From Propionibacterium sp. (lineage in GTDB: Bacteria; Actinomycetota; Actinomycetes; Actinomycetales; Actinomycetaceae), in assembly GCA_030460725.1 (NCBI GenBank), contig JAKECL010000083.1, positions 1-7,275 on the forward strand: a stretch of DNA of 7,275 nucleotides. Reading direction: 5' to 3'. How positions within the stretch are numbered: the stretch's first letter is position 1; each line of letters begins with the position of its first letter. Below the pieces are notes generated by a model. It saw nothing but the letters and a program-made list of their open reading frames with translations, was not told the DNA's origin and did not search any database. This document shows positions 1-5,121 of this stretch, one piece after another. A program made the position numbers and the translations under genes.

Positions 1-145
1 GCGGGCGGTCTGTTCCAGGCGTCCACGCGAGCCGAGCCGGAGAGCTGCTCACCGCACCGTGGCGTCGGCCGCGCCCCCCCGGCAGGCATGAGGACCCGCA
101 CATCACCTGCCACATGAGGTGGCTCGGGTCTGCCACCATGGGGGT
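1..145. other. Left-edge stretch with no supportable gene
   Basis: Several short frames stay open here, including a plus frame from base 3 to a TGA at 147-149 and a minus frame from an ATG at 90 running off the left edge. The encoded peptides are Arg/Pro/Gly-rich and match no family I know. A run of seven C (74-80) lies inside. No convincing promoter for the following gene was seen. The plus frame's TGA overlaps the ATG at 146 as ATGA, so an upstream gene ending here cannot be fully excluded. Confidence 0.4.
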
Positions 146-1654
146 ATGACGCAGCCACCTCCACCGGCAGCACCGACCCCACCCCAAGGCCCCGCGCTCA
201 CGGCCCCGCCCTCGCCAGCTGCAGGTCTCCCGGGGCCGGACCCCGCTGACACCGGCCGTCCGGGTTCCGCCTCCCCCGTGCGCGCGGGATCGCGTGTGGT
301 CATCATCGGCGGGGGACCCGGTGGCTACGAGGCGGCCACAGTGGCATCGCGCATGGGCGCCGACGTCTGGCTGGTGGAGCGGCGAGGCGTCGGGGGATCC
401 GCAGTCCTCACGGATGTCGTCCCCTCCAAGACCCTCATCGCCACCTCGGAATGGGCCGCGCAGACGGAGTCCGCGGGTGAGCTCGGTATCCGCACGGGTG
501 CAGTTGGTGTGGACATGGCGCAGGTCAACACGCGTCTGCGCCACCTCGCCGCCTCCCAGTCCTCCGACATCCGTCTCGCGCTCGAGCACGCCGGTGTGCA
601 CGTCCTGGACGGTTCTGCCCGCCTCCTCCCGGACATGAGCGCACAGGGCAGGCGCCGCGTCCTGGTCGACCCCGCCTCGCGGGAGGTGGAGGCCGACATC
701 GTCCTGGTGGCCACGGGCGCGCGCCCCCGCGAACTCCCCGACGCCCGCCCCGACGGGAAGAGGATCCTCAACTGGACCCAGCTCTATGACCTCGACCGGG
801 TGCCCGAGCACCTGGTGGTGGTGGGGTCGGGCGTCACGGGCGCGGAGTTCGCCGGCGCCTTCCTCACCCTCGGCTCACGGGTCACCCTCGTGTCCTCCCG
901 CGACCGGGTCCTGCCCGGGGAGGACGCGGACGCCGCGGAACTCGTCGAGGAAGTGTTCAACCGCCGTGGGATGCGCATCGAGCGCCACTCCCGCGCCGCC
1001 CGGGTCCTCAACACGGGCGAGGGCGTCGAGGTGACGCTGACCGACGGACGCACGGTCCACGGTTCCCACTGCCTCATGGCCGTGGGCGCCGTACCCAACA
1101 CCGAGGACCTCGGACTGGAGGAGGCCGGCGTGGAACTCACCCCCGCGGGCCACATCCGCGTCGACCGGGTCTCTCGCACCACCGCCTTCCGCATCTACGC
1201 GGCAGGCGACTGCACCGGCGTCCTGCCCCTGGCCTCGGTGGCCGCCCAGCAGGGACGCATCGCCATGTGGCACGCCCTGGGGGACACGCTGGAGGCCCTC
1301 GACACCTCCGCGATGGCCCAGGCGGTCTTCACCTCCCCGGAGGTCGCCACGGTCGGCCTGTCGGAGGCTGCCGCCGAGCGCTCCGGACGCGTTGTGCGCG
1401 TGGCCCAGCTGCCCCTGGCGCGCAATCCGCGCGCGAAGATGCAGGGCGTCGCCGACGGCTTCGTGAAGATCGTGGCCTCCGAGGCCGGGGTGGTCCTGGG
1501 CGCGGTGGTCGTCGGCCCACACGCCTCCGACCTGGTCTTCCCGCTGACATTGGCGGTGCGCAGGCGCATGACCGTCGACGAGCTCTCCGCCGCCCCCACC
1601 GTCTACCCCTCGATCTCCGGCAGCATCGCCGAGGTCGCGCGTATCCTGCACTGA
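146..1654 (+). CDS. lpdA: LpdA-type NAD(P)H quinone reductase (flavoprotein disulfide reductase family, no redox disulfide)
   Basis: FAD enzyme of the pyridine nucleotide-disulfide oxidoreductase fold, probably moving electrons from NAD(P)H to quinones. Numbering from the ATG at 146: the FAD motif GGGPGG is at residues 55-60, the NAD(P) motif GSGVTG at 227-232, the second FAD motif AAGDCTG at 352-358, and the dimerisation domain from about 390 to 502. It is not lipoamide dehydrogenase: the usual CxxxxC segment reads GGSAVLTDVVPSK, with neither cysteine, and the C-terminal His-Glu pair is replaced by Tyr487 and Gly492 in VYPSISGS. The same pattern, as I recall it, marks M. tuberculosis LpdA (Rv3303c), which keeps one Cys. 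The first ~45 residues are a Pro/Ala/Gly-rich extension absent from that homologue, so in-frame GTG codons at 278 or 296 are alternative starts; a GTG at 119 is also possible. No start has a good Shine-Dalgarno site. It heads an apparent operon with dapE, 34 nt downstream. Confidence 0.88.
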   Translation: MTQPPPPAAPTPPQGPALTAPPSPAAGLPGPDPADTGRPGSASPVRAGSRVVIIGGGPGGYEAATVASRMGADVWLVERRGVGGSAVLTDVVPSKTLIATSEWAAQTESAGELGIRTGAVGVDMAQVNTRLRHLAASQSSDIRLALEHAGVHVLDGSARLLPDMSAQGRRRVLVDPASREVEADIVLVATGARPRELPDARPDGKRILNWTQLYDLDRVPEHLVVVGSGVTGAEFAGAFLTLGSRVTLVSSRDRVLPGEDADAAELVEEVFNRRGMRIERHSRAARVLNTGEGVEVTLTDGRTVHGSHCLMAVGAVPNTEDLGLEEAGVELTPAGHIRVDRVSRTTAFRIYAAGDCTGVLPLASVAAQQGRIAMWHALGDTLEALDTSAMAQAVFTSPEVATVGLSEAAAERSGRVVRVAQLPLARNPRAKMQGVADGFVKIVASEAGVVLGAVVVGPHASDLVFPLTLAVRRRMTVDELSAAPTVYPSISGSIAEVARILH

Positions 1655-1677
1655 CGGAGCACGCGTTCCACTTCCCC

Positions 1678-1684
1678 GGAAGGA
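1678..1684 (+). promoter_or_regulatory. Shine-Dalgarno site of dapE
   Basis: GGAAGGA lies 4 nt before the ATG at 1689 within the 34-nt lpdA-dapE gap. It supports this start. No promoter or terminator fits in the gap, which points to co-transcription with lpdA. Confidence 0.6.
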
Positions 1685-1688
1685 CATC

Positions 1689-2789
1689 ATGACCACCCTG
1701 GACCTCACGGATCCGGTCGCGCTCACCGCGCAGCTCGTGGACATCCCCTCCGTCTCGGGGGACGAGGGCGCCCTCGTCGATGCCCTGGAGGAGGCACTGT
1801 CGGCCCACCCCCACCTGGAGGTCCTGCGTGACGGGGATGCCGTGGTCGCGCGCACCCACCTGGGGCGCGACGCGCGGATCGTCATCGCCGGCCACACTGA
1901 CACGGTCCCCATCTCGGGCAACGTCCCGTCCCGACGCGAGTCGCGCGAGGGTGTGGACACACTGGTGGGACGCGGCAGTGTGGACATGAAGGGCGGGGTG
2001 GCCATTGCCGCCCATCTGGCCGCCACCCTCACCGAGCCTCGCCACGATGTCACCTGGGTCTTCTACGACCACGAGGAGGTGGCCGCCTCACTCAACGGCC
2101 TGGGGCGTCTGTGCGACCGCCATCCCGACTGGCTACACGCCGATCTGGCCCTGCTGGGCGAGCCCACCGCAGCCCAGGTCGAGGGCGGCTGCAACGGCAC
2201 GCTGCGTGTCATCGCGCATTTCCCGGGCGTGGCCGCCCACTCGGCCCGGGCCTGGCGCGGGGAGAACGCGATCCACAAGACCGCTCCCGTCATCGCGCGC
2301 ATCGCTGCCTTCGGCAACCCGGTGGTCACGGTGGACGGTCTGGACTACCGCGAGTCCCTGTCGGTGGTGGGCATCCGGGGGGGAGGCGCGAACAATGTCA
2401 TCCCGGACTCGGCAACCATGACCGTGAACTACCGTTTCGCACCTTCCAAGCACGGGGAGGAGGCCATGGAGGTGCTGCGCCAGGTCTTCGAGAGCTCCGA
2501 CGCGTCCCTGGAGGTCGATGACCTGGCCGAGGGAGCCCGGCCCGGCCTGGACTCCGAACTGGTCCAGGAGTTCCTCGCCGCTGCAGGGGATGTGCGGGTG
2601 GGACCCAAGTACGGCTGGACCGATGTCGCGCGATTCTCCGCGCTGGGGATTCCCGCGCTGAACTTCGGGCCGGGGGATCCCCTCCTGGCCCACACCGTCG
2701 ACGAGCACCTGCCCGTCGAGCAGATCACCCGCTGCGCTGGTGTCCTGGAGGGATGGCTGGCGGCGGGAGAGGAAGGAACCCACGCGTGA
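1689..2789 (+). CDS. dapE: Succinyl-diaminopimelate desuccinylase (DapE, M20 metallopeptidase family)
   Basis: Cytosolic di-zinc hydrolase that splits N-succinyl-LL-2,6-diaminopimelate into LL-diaminopimelate and succinate, the desuccinylase step of the succinylase route to lysine and peptidoglycan precursors. The 366-residue protein has the expected M20 landmarks in order: GHTDTVP with His69 and Asp71, GRGSVDMKGG with the bridging Asp99, DHEE with catalytic Glu129 and ligand Glu130, GEPT with Glu158, the dimerisation/lid domain at about 168-280 including GGGANNVIPD (230-239), and the C-terminal ligand His334 in LLAHTVDEH. The complete ligand set and normal length suggest an active enzyme of the Gram-positive DapE subgroup rather than ArgE or a carboxypeptidase. 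A 7-G run (2377-2383) lies in the codons for the conserved glycine stretch; the frame is intact across it. The stop overlaps the next gene's GTG by 4 nt, implying translational coupling. Confidence 0.93.
   Translation: MTTLDLTDPVALTAQLVDIPSVSGDEGALVDALEEALSAHPHLEVLRDGDAVVARTHLGRDARIVIAGHTDTVPISGNVPSRRESREGVDTLVGRGSVDMKGGVAIAAHLAATLTEPRHDVTWVFYDHEEVAASLNGLGRLCDRHPDWLHADLALLGEPTAAQVEGGCNGTLRVIAHFPGVAAHSARAWRGENAIHKTAPVIARIAAFGNPVVTVDGLDYRESLSVVGIRGGGANNVIPDSATMTVNYRFAPSKHGEEAMEVLRQVFESSDASLEVDDLAEGARPGLDSELVQEFLAAAGDVRVGPKYGWTDVARFSALGIPALNFGPGDPLLAHTVDEHLPVEQITRCAGVLEGWLAAGEEGTHA
2771..2777 (+). promoter_or_regulatory. Shine-Dalgarno site deciding the LOG-family start
   Basis: GGAAGGA inside the dapE 3' end sits 8 nt before GTG 2786. 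It supports this start over the longer in-frame ATG at 2753, which would add 11 residues with no conservation I recognise. Confidence 0.6.
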
Positions 2790-3562
2790 GCGACACGAAC
2801 TCCCGGAAGACCCCCACCAACGGTGGATCTCCCGCCAACCACCGCAAGTCCTACCGCCGCGGCCCCGTGCTGCTGCGAGGCAAGCAGATCCCCCAGGAGA
2901 CCTCCGACGCGCGTCTGCTGCGTCCCCAGTCGGCCTCGGACTGGCTGCACGAGGACCCCTGGCGCGTGCTGCGCATCCAGGCGGAGTTCATCGAGGGTTT
3001 CGGCGCGCTCGCGGAGGTGGGTCCCGCGATCTCCGTCTTCGGTTCGGCGCGCACCCCTGAGGGATCGCCGCGCTGGGAGGAGGCCCACCGGGTGGGGGAG
3101 CTGGTCTCCCAGGCCGGCTACGCGGTCATCACGGGCGGTGGGCCCGGCGCGATGGAGGCCGCCAACAAGGGAGCCTGGGATGCGGGCGGGACCTCCGTGG
3201 GGCTGGGCATCGAGCTGCCCCACGAGCAGGGAATGAACCAGTGGGTGAACCTGGGCATCAACTTCCGCTACTTCTTCGCCCGCAAGACGATGTTCGTCAA
3301 GTACTCCTCGGGCTTCGTCGTCCTCCCCGGCGGGTTCGGCACCATGGACGAGCTCTTCGAGGCCCTCACCCTGGTCCAGACCCACAAGATCGAGTCCTTC
3401 CCCATCGTCCTGCTGGGCACCGACTACTGGGGTGGGCTCTTCGACTGGATCCGCACCACCATGGTCGAGGACGGGACCGTCTCCCCGGGCGATGACGCCC
3501 TGGTCACCATCGTCGACGACCCGGAGGAGGCCGTGGAGCTGGTGGTGTCGCGGGCCCGGTGA
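2786..3562 (+). CDS. LOG-family (TIGR00730) nucleotide 5'-monophosphate phosphoribohydrolase, long actinobacterial form
   Basis: Rossmann-fold enzyme of the LOG/YvdD group. Family members cleave the N-glycosidic bond of nucleoside 5'-monophosphates (AMP, cytokinin nucleotides) to release the free base and ribose 5-phosphate; the substrate here is not known. Of 258 residues, about the first 75 form a polar, basic N-terminal region (around RRGPVLLRGK, 24-33). The Rossmann core follows: SVFGSART (83-90), the phosphate-binding loop TGGGPGAMEAANKG (116-129), and the signature PGGFGTMDELFE (181-192), with catalytic Arg/Glu-type residues typical of the family (PGGxGTxxE). Short LOG enzymes are about 180 residues; this longer version is common next to dapE in actinobacteria, as I recall. 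The GTG start overlaps the dapE stop (GTGA) and has a good ribosome site. It is the last gene of the apparent lpdA-dapE operon, followed 17 nt later by a hairpin. An older label, lysine decarboxylase, is a misannotation of this family. Confidence 0.88.
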   Translation: MSDTNSRKTPTNGGSPANHRKSYRRGPVLLRGKQIPQETSDARLLRPQSASDWLHEDPWRVLRIQAEFIEGFGALAEVGPAISVFGSARTPEGSPRWEEAHRVGELVSQAGYAVITGGGPGAMEAANKGAWDAGGTSVGLGIELPHEQGMNQWVNLGINFRYFFARKTMFVKYSSGFVVLPGGFGTMDELFEALTLVQTHKIESFPIVLLGTDYWGGLFDWIRTTMVEDGTVSPGDDALVTIVDDPEEAVELVVSRAR

Positions 3563-3579
3563 TCTCCGCTGCGCCCGTT

Positions 3580-3597
3580 GAGCCCTGCTGCGGGCTC
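3580..3597 (+). terminator. Hairpin after the lpdA-dapE-LOG block
   Basis: GAGCCC (3580-3585) and GGGCTC (3592-3597) form a perfect 6-bp G/C stem with a 6-nt loop, 17 nt after the LOG stop. No U-tract follows, as is common for actinobacterial terminators. The stem is short, so termination is inferred mainly from position. Confidence 0.5.
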
Positions 3598-3807
3598 TGC
3601 GCCGAACCGTGGACTTCTCGTCGAGCTGAGGGGCCATACAGCCTCACTTCGGTGGCAAACGCGCGACTCGGCGCCTTTCCACCGCCATCCGTCGACGAGG
3701 GCGACCCACCTGGCAGTGTGGTGTCCGCCGGGACAGGGGGCTCGGCTCCGGGGCGTCTGTGCAGAGCTTCTGTGCCGATGACAGGGCCCCTGGTGGCTCC
3801 CAGCGGG
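3598..3807. other. Gene-free intergenic stretch rich in inverted repeats
   Basis: About 210 nt with no credible gene. The visible structure is a nested set of helices at 3617-3699 (8-bp outer pair 3617-3624/3692-3699, inner pairs 3627-3631/3642-3646 and 3650-3655/3679-3684). Downstream is a 5-bp tetraloop stem at 3722-3726/3731-3735 and a TCTGTGC direct repeat (3756-3762, 3769-3775). It could be a 3' UTR, a small RNA, a regulatory region for the following gene, or chance pairing in G/C-rich DNA. Confidence 0.35.
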
Positions 3808-3813
3808 TAGAAT
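3808..3813 (+). promoter_or_regulatory. -10 box of the DUF3117 promoter
   Basis: TAGAAT is a one-mismatch sigma-A/HrdB-type -10 hexamer in otherwise G/C-rich DNA. No good -35 lies 16-18 nt upstream; ATGACA at 3778-3783 matches well but is 24 nt away. Transcription would start near 3820, giving a ~68-nt leader before the DUF3117 ATG. Confidence 0.5.
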
Positions 3814-3824
3814 GGGGTGGTCCC

Positions 3825-3856
3825 CTGCCGGACCAGAGTCACTTCTGACCCGGCAG
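3825..3856 (+). promoter_or_regulatory. Stem-loop in the 5' leader of the DUF3117 gene
   Basis: CTGCCGG (3825-3831) pairs with CCGGCAG (3850-3856). Inside, CAGA (3834-3837) pairs with TCTG (3844-3847) around a 6-nt loop, separated by a 2x2 internal loop. It starts a few nt after the expected transcription start and ends 18 nt before the ribosome site, so it could protect the mRNA or be bound by a ligand or protein. No known riboswitch class is recognised. Confidence 0.4.
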
Positions 3857-3887
3857 CAGAGCACGAATGGCACTGAGGAGCGCGCAC

Positions 3888-4052
3888 ATGGCAGCGATGA
3901 AGCCGAGGACCGGTGACGGACCACTGGAGGCCACCAAGGAGGGACGCGGCATCGTCATGCGCATCCCGAGCGAGGGCGGCGGCCGACTGGTCATCGAGCT
4001 GACACCCGCAGAGGCCAGCGAACTTGCAGAGGCACTCGCCGCGGCAGTCTGA
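3888..4052 (+). CDS. DUF3117 family small conserved protein
   Basis: A 54-residue protein of the actinobacterial DUF3117 family, recognised by its near-invariant N-terminus MAAMKPRTGDGPLEATKEG, then RGIVMRIPSEGGGRLVIEL and an acidic/Ala-rich C-terminal helix (ELTPAEASELAEAL). It reads as a small soluble fold with beta strands followed by one amphipathic helix, with no signal peptide, membrane segment or cysteine. The start at 3888 is set by GAGGAG at 3875-3880, 7 nt upstream, and by family conservation; an in-frame ATG at 3867 would add seven unconserved residues. From memory, the M. tuberculosis member (Rv1211) has been described as calmodulin-like and calcium binding, but I see no EF-hand DxDxDG loop here. 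The molecular function is unknown. It appears to be a one-gene transcript with its own -10 box, structured leader and terminator. Confidence 0.88.
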   Translation: MAAMKPRTGDGPLEATKEGRGIVMRIPSEGGGRLVIELTPAEASELAEALAAAV

Positions 4053-4068
4053 TCCGGCGCACTCCTTC

Positions 4069-4108
4069 CAGGACCCCGGTGTCCCCCTCCCGGGCCACCG
4101 GGGTCCTG
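4069..4108 (+). terminator. Strong hairpin terminator after the DUF3117 gene
   Basis: A perfect 13-bp stem, 4069-4081 with 4096-4108 (CAGGACCCCGGTG and its complement), begins 17 nt after the stop codon. Three further pairs can form past one mismatch (4083-4085 with 4092-4094), leaving a 6-nt loop. There is no U-tract, as expected for many actinobacterial terminators. Confidence 0.8.
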
Positions 4109-4265
4109 TGCGTCCGCGTGACGATCAGGGCGTCGAAGGTTCGCTCCATGGCGAAGATTCGCTCCATGAGGTGGCGTTCTGCTTCCTCATGCACGACTCA
4201 CCGGATCTGCACGAAGGGCCCAATCCCGCCGGGGACGACGTGCCTGAGGAGAGCCCCACCTGTGG
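4109..4265. other. Low-coding spacer with a tandem 17-bp repeat
   Basis: Between the terminator and the micro-ORF no gene can be supported. A plus frame (GTG 4108 to TGA 4270-4272) has only about 72% G/C at third positions, below the neighbouring genes, and matches nothing I know. A minus frame from GTG 4194 reads more protein-like but runs through the terminator and antisense to DUF3117. The stretch may be the eroded remains of genes lost between DUF3117 and the methyltransferase. Confidence 0.4.
4134..4168. repeat. Two tandem 17-bp units, period 18
   Basis: CGAAGGTTCGCTCCATG (4134-4150) recurs at 4152-4168 with one change (G to A at the sixth base). Only two copies exist. On the minus strand both units read as MER-x-F, hence MERIFA and MERTFD in that frame. 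Confidence 0.6.
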
Positions 4266-4388
4266 GTGCTGATCGCTGACCTGGGCCGGATCAGGGCATC
4301 CCCGGAGTTCTTCCCACAGCTCCTGCCCGCACTGCCGGAGGTGCCGGTGCACCTGGTGACCCGAGAGGTACCCGCAGTCAGCGCCTGA
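4266..4388 (+). CDS. Candidate 40-residue micro-ORF or gene remnant
   Basis: I do not recognise this product. The frame opens after a TGA at 4245-4247 and ends at TGA 4386-4388. From GTG 4266 it reads VLIADLGRIRASPEFF, then a Leu/Pro/Val-rich tail ending in REVPAVSA. Third positions are about 83% G/C and second positions are rich in T, as in real hydrophobic coding sequence. GAGGAGA (4246-4252) lies 13 nt before this GTG, or 7 nt before an in-frame CTG at 4260. The end overlaps the convergent methyltransferase gene by 11 nt. It could be a small protein, the 3' end of a decayed gene whose earlier part lies in another frame upstream, or a chance open frame. Confidence 0.25.
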   Translation: MLIADLGRIRASPEFFPQLLPALPEVPVHLVTREVPAVSA

Positions 4389-5010
4389 CGGCCACCGCCA
4401 CCCCGTCCCCGACGGGCAGGAGAGCCGCAATGAACTCCTCGGTCTCGCCCAGCACCCGGGTGACCTCGCGCATGACGACGGTGTCGGCGTCACGCTGGGC
4501 AGGGTCGGCGACCTTGTCGTGCCACAGGGCGTGGACGACCACGGCCACACCACCCGGGCGCAGGACACGCAGTGCATGGTCCAGGTACTCAGGGGTCTCC
4601 GAGACATCGGCGTCGATGACGACCATGTCGTAGCCGCCTGCGGCCATGCGGGGCAGGACGTCCAGGGCCCGTCCCGCGATCAGGCGGGTGCGGTGCCCGG
4701 GGACGCCGGCGGCGTGGAAGGCGCTGCGCGCGTGCTTCTGGAACTCCGACTCCGAGTCGATGGTGGTGAGCACGCCCTCAGGGGACATGCCTTCCAGGAG
4801 CCACAGGCCGGAGACTCCCGCACCGGTCCCGATCTCCAGGACCGCGCGGGCGTTGGCGACGGCGGCGAGCATGCGCAGGGTGGCACCCACACCGGTGGTG
4901 ACGGGTTCGGCCCCGAGTTCGACCGCGACCTCGCGGGCCGCCAGGACGGGTTCGCGCTCGCTCGCGTACTCCTCGGAGTACACCCAGGTCTGCGCCTTGT
5001 CGGTCGCCAT
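4378..5010 (-). CDS. SAM-dependent O-methyltransferase (methyltransferase family 3-like)
   Basis: A 210-residue class I methyltransferase close to the actinobacterial Rv1220c type. The SAM-binding glycine loop is LEIGTGAGVSG (58-68), the acidic residue for the SAM ribose is in TTIDSES (82-88), and the post-core acidic motif is DMVVIDAD (128-135). In catechol-type O-methyltransferases a later Asp-Asn pair helps hold the divalent metal; here that position reads VVVHALW (157-163), so the metal site looks incomplete. The methyl acceptor is unknown. ATG 5010 is preferred because GGGAGA lies 4 nt upstream and homologues begin near here; a GTG at 5037 would add nine residues. The gene lies 111 nt downstream of mrp on the same strand. 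A T/A-rich patch at 5039-5047 may supply its own promoter, but co-transcription with mrp remains possible. Confidence 0.85.
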   Translation of the reverse strand: MATDKAQTWVYSEEYASEREPVLAAREVAVELGAEPVTTGVGATLRMLAAVANARAVLEIGTGAGVSGLWLLEGMSPEGVLTTIDSESEFQKHARSAFHAAGVPGHRTRLIAGRALDVLPRMAAGGYDMVVIDADVSETPEYLDHALRVLRPGGVAVVVHALWHDKVADPAQRDADTVVMREVTRVLGETEEFIAALLPVGDGVAVAVRR

Positions 5011-5038
5011 GCCGTCTCCCGTCCTCGTCCTCGCCACC

Positions 5039-5046
5039 AGCCTATA
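5039..5046 (-). promoter_or_regulatory. Possible -10 region of the methyltransferase gene
   Basis: On the minus strand TATAGGCT contains two overlapping weak -10 candidates (TATAGG, TAGGCT) about 29 nt before the ATG at 5010. It is the only A/T-rich island in the 111-nt gap. No -35 match is visible, so this is tentative. Confidence 0.28.
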
Positions 5047-5060
5047 TCGCGCGCGTCCGC

Positions 5061-5094
5061 GGGCCGGCCCACTTCCCCCGACGAGGGCGGGCCC
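5061..5094 (-). terminator. G/C hairpin between mrp and the methyltransferase gene
   Basis: Bases 5061-5065 pair with 5090-5094 and 5067-5070 with 5085-5088, around one G-G mismatch and a 14-nt loop, 27 nt past the mrp stop on the minus strand. It could end the mrp transcript or attenuate read-through into the methyltransferase gene. There is no U-tract. Confidence 0.4.
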
Positions 5095-5121
5095 GGGTCC
5101 GCATCGCGGTGTGTCCGGCTA

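Noticed and set aside
1..149. Plus frame from base 3 to TGA 147-149 overlapping ATG 146, and a minus frame from ATG 90 to the left edge
   Set aside because: Both are short, Arg/Pro-rich and unrecognisable; the flanking sequence needed to judge them is outside the window.
146..1654. Annotation of the first gene as dihydrolipoyl dehydrogenase
   Set aside because: Both active-site cysteines and the His-Glu dyad of that enzyme are absent; the overall sequence matches the LpdA quinone reductase pattern.
875..3637. Minus-strand open frames of 392 (875-2053), 247 (1329-2072) and 402 codons (2429-3637)
   Set aside because: They overlap lpdA, dapE and the LOG gene and have low-complexity Arg/Gly/Ala-rich products with no motifs.
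3617..3699. The folded intergenic segment as a tRNA
   Set aside because: It has no T-arm consensus, no CCA-type acceptor arrangement and only two inner arms.
3504..3887. Open frames in the LOG-DUF3117 gap on both strands (minus 127 codons, plus 83 codons at 3559-3810)
   Set aside because: No ribosome sites, no known domains and low-complexity composition. They overlap the terminator hairpin, the promoter or the LOG gene end.
3991..4194. Minus-strand 67-codon frame containing MERIFAMERTFD
   Set aside because: The first half looks protein-like, but the frame runs through the strong terminator and antisense to the conserved DUF3117 gene. I found no good ribosome site and do not recognise the product.
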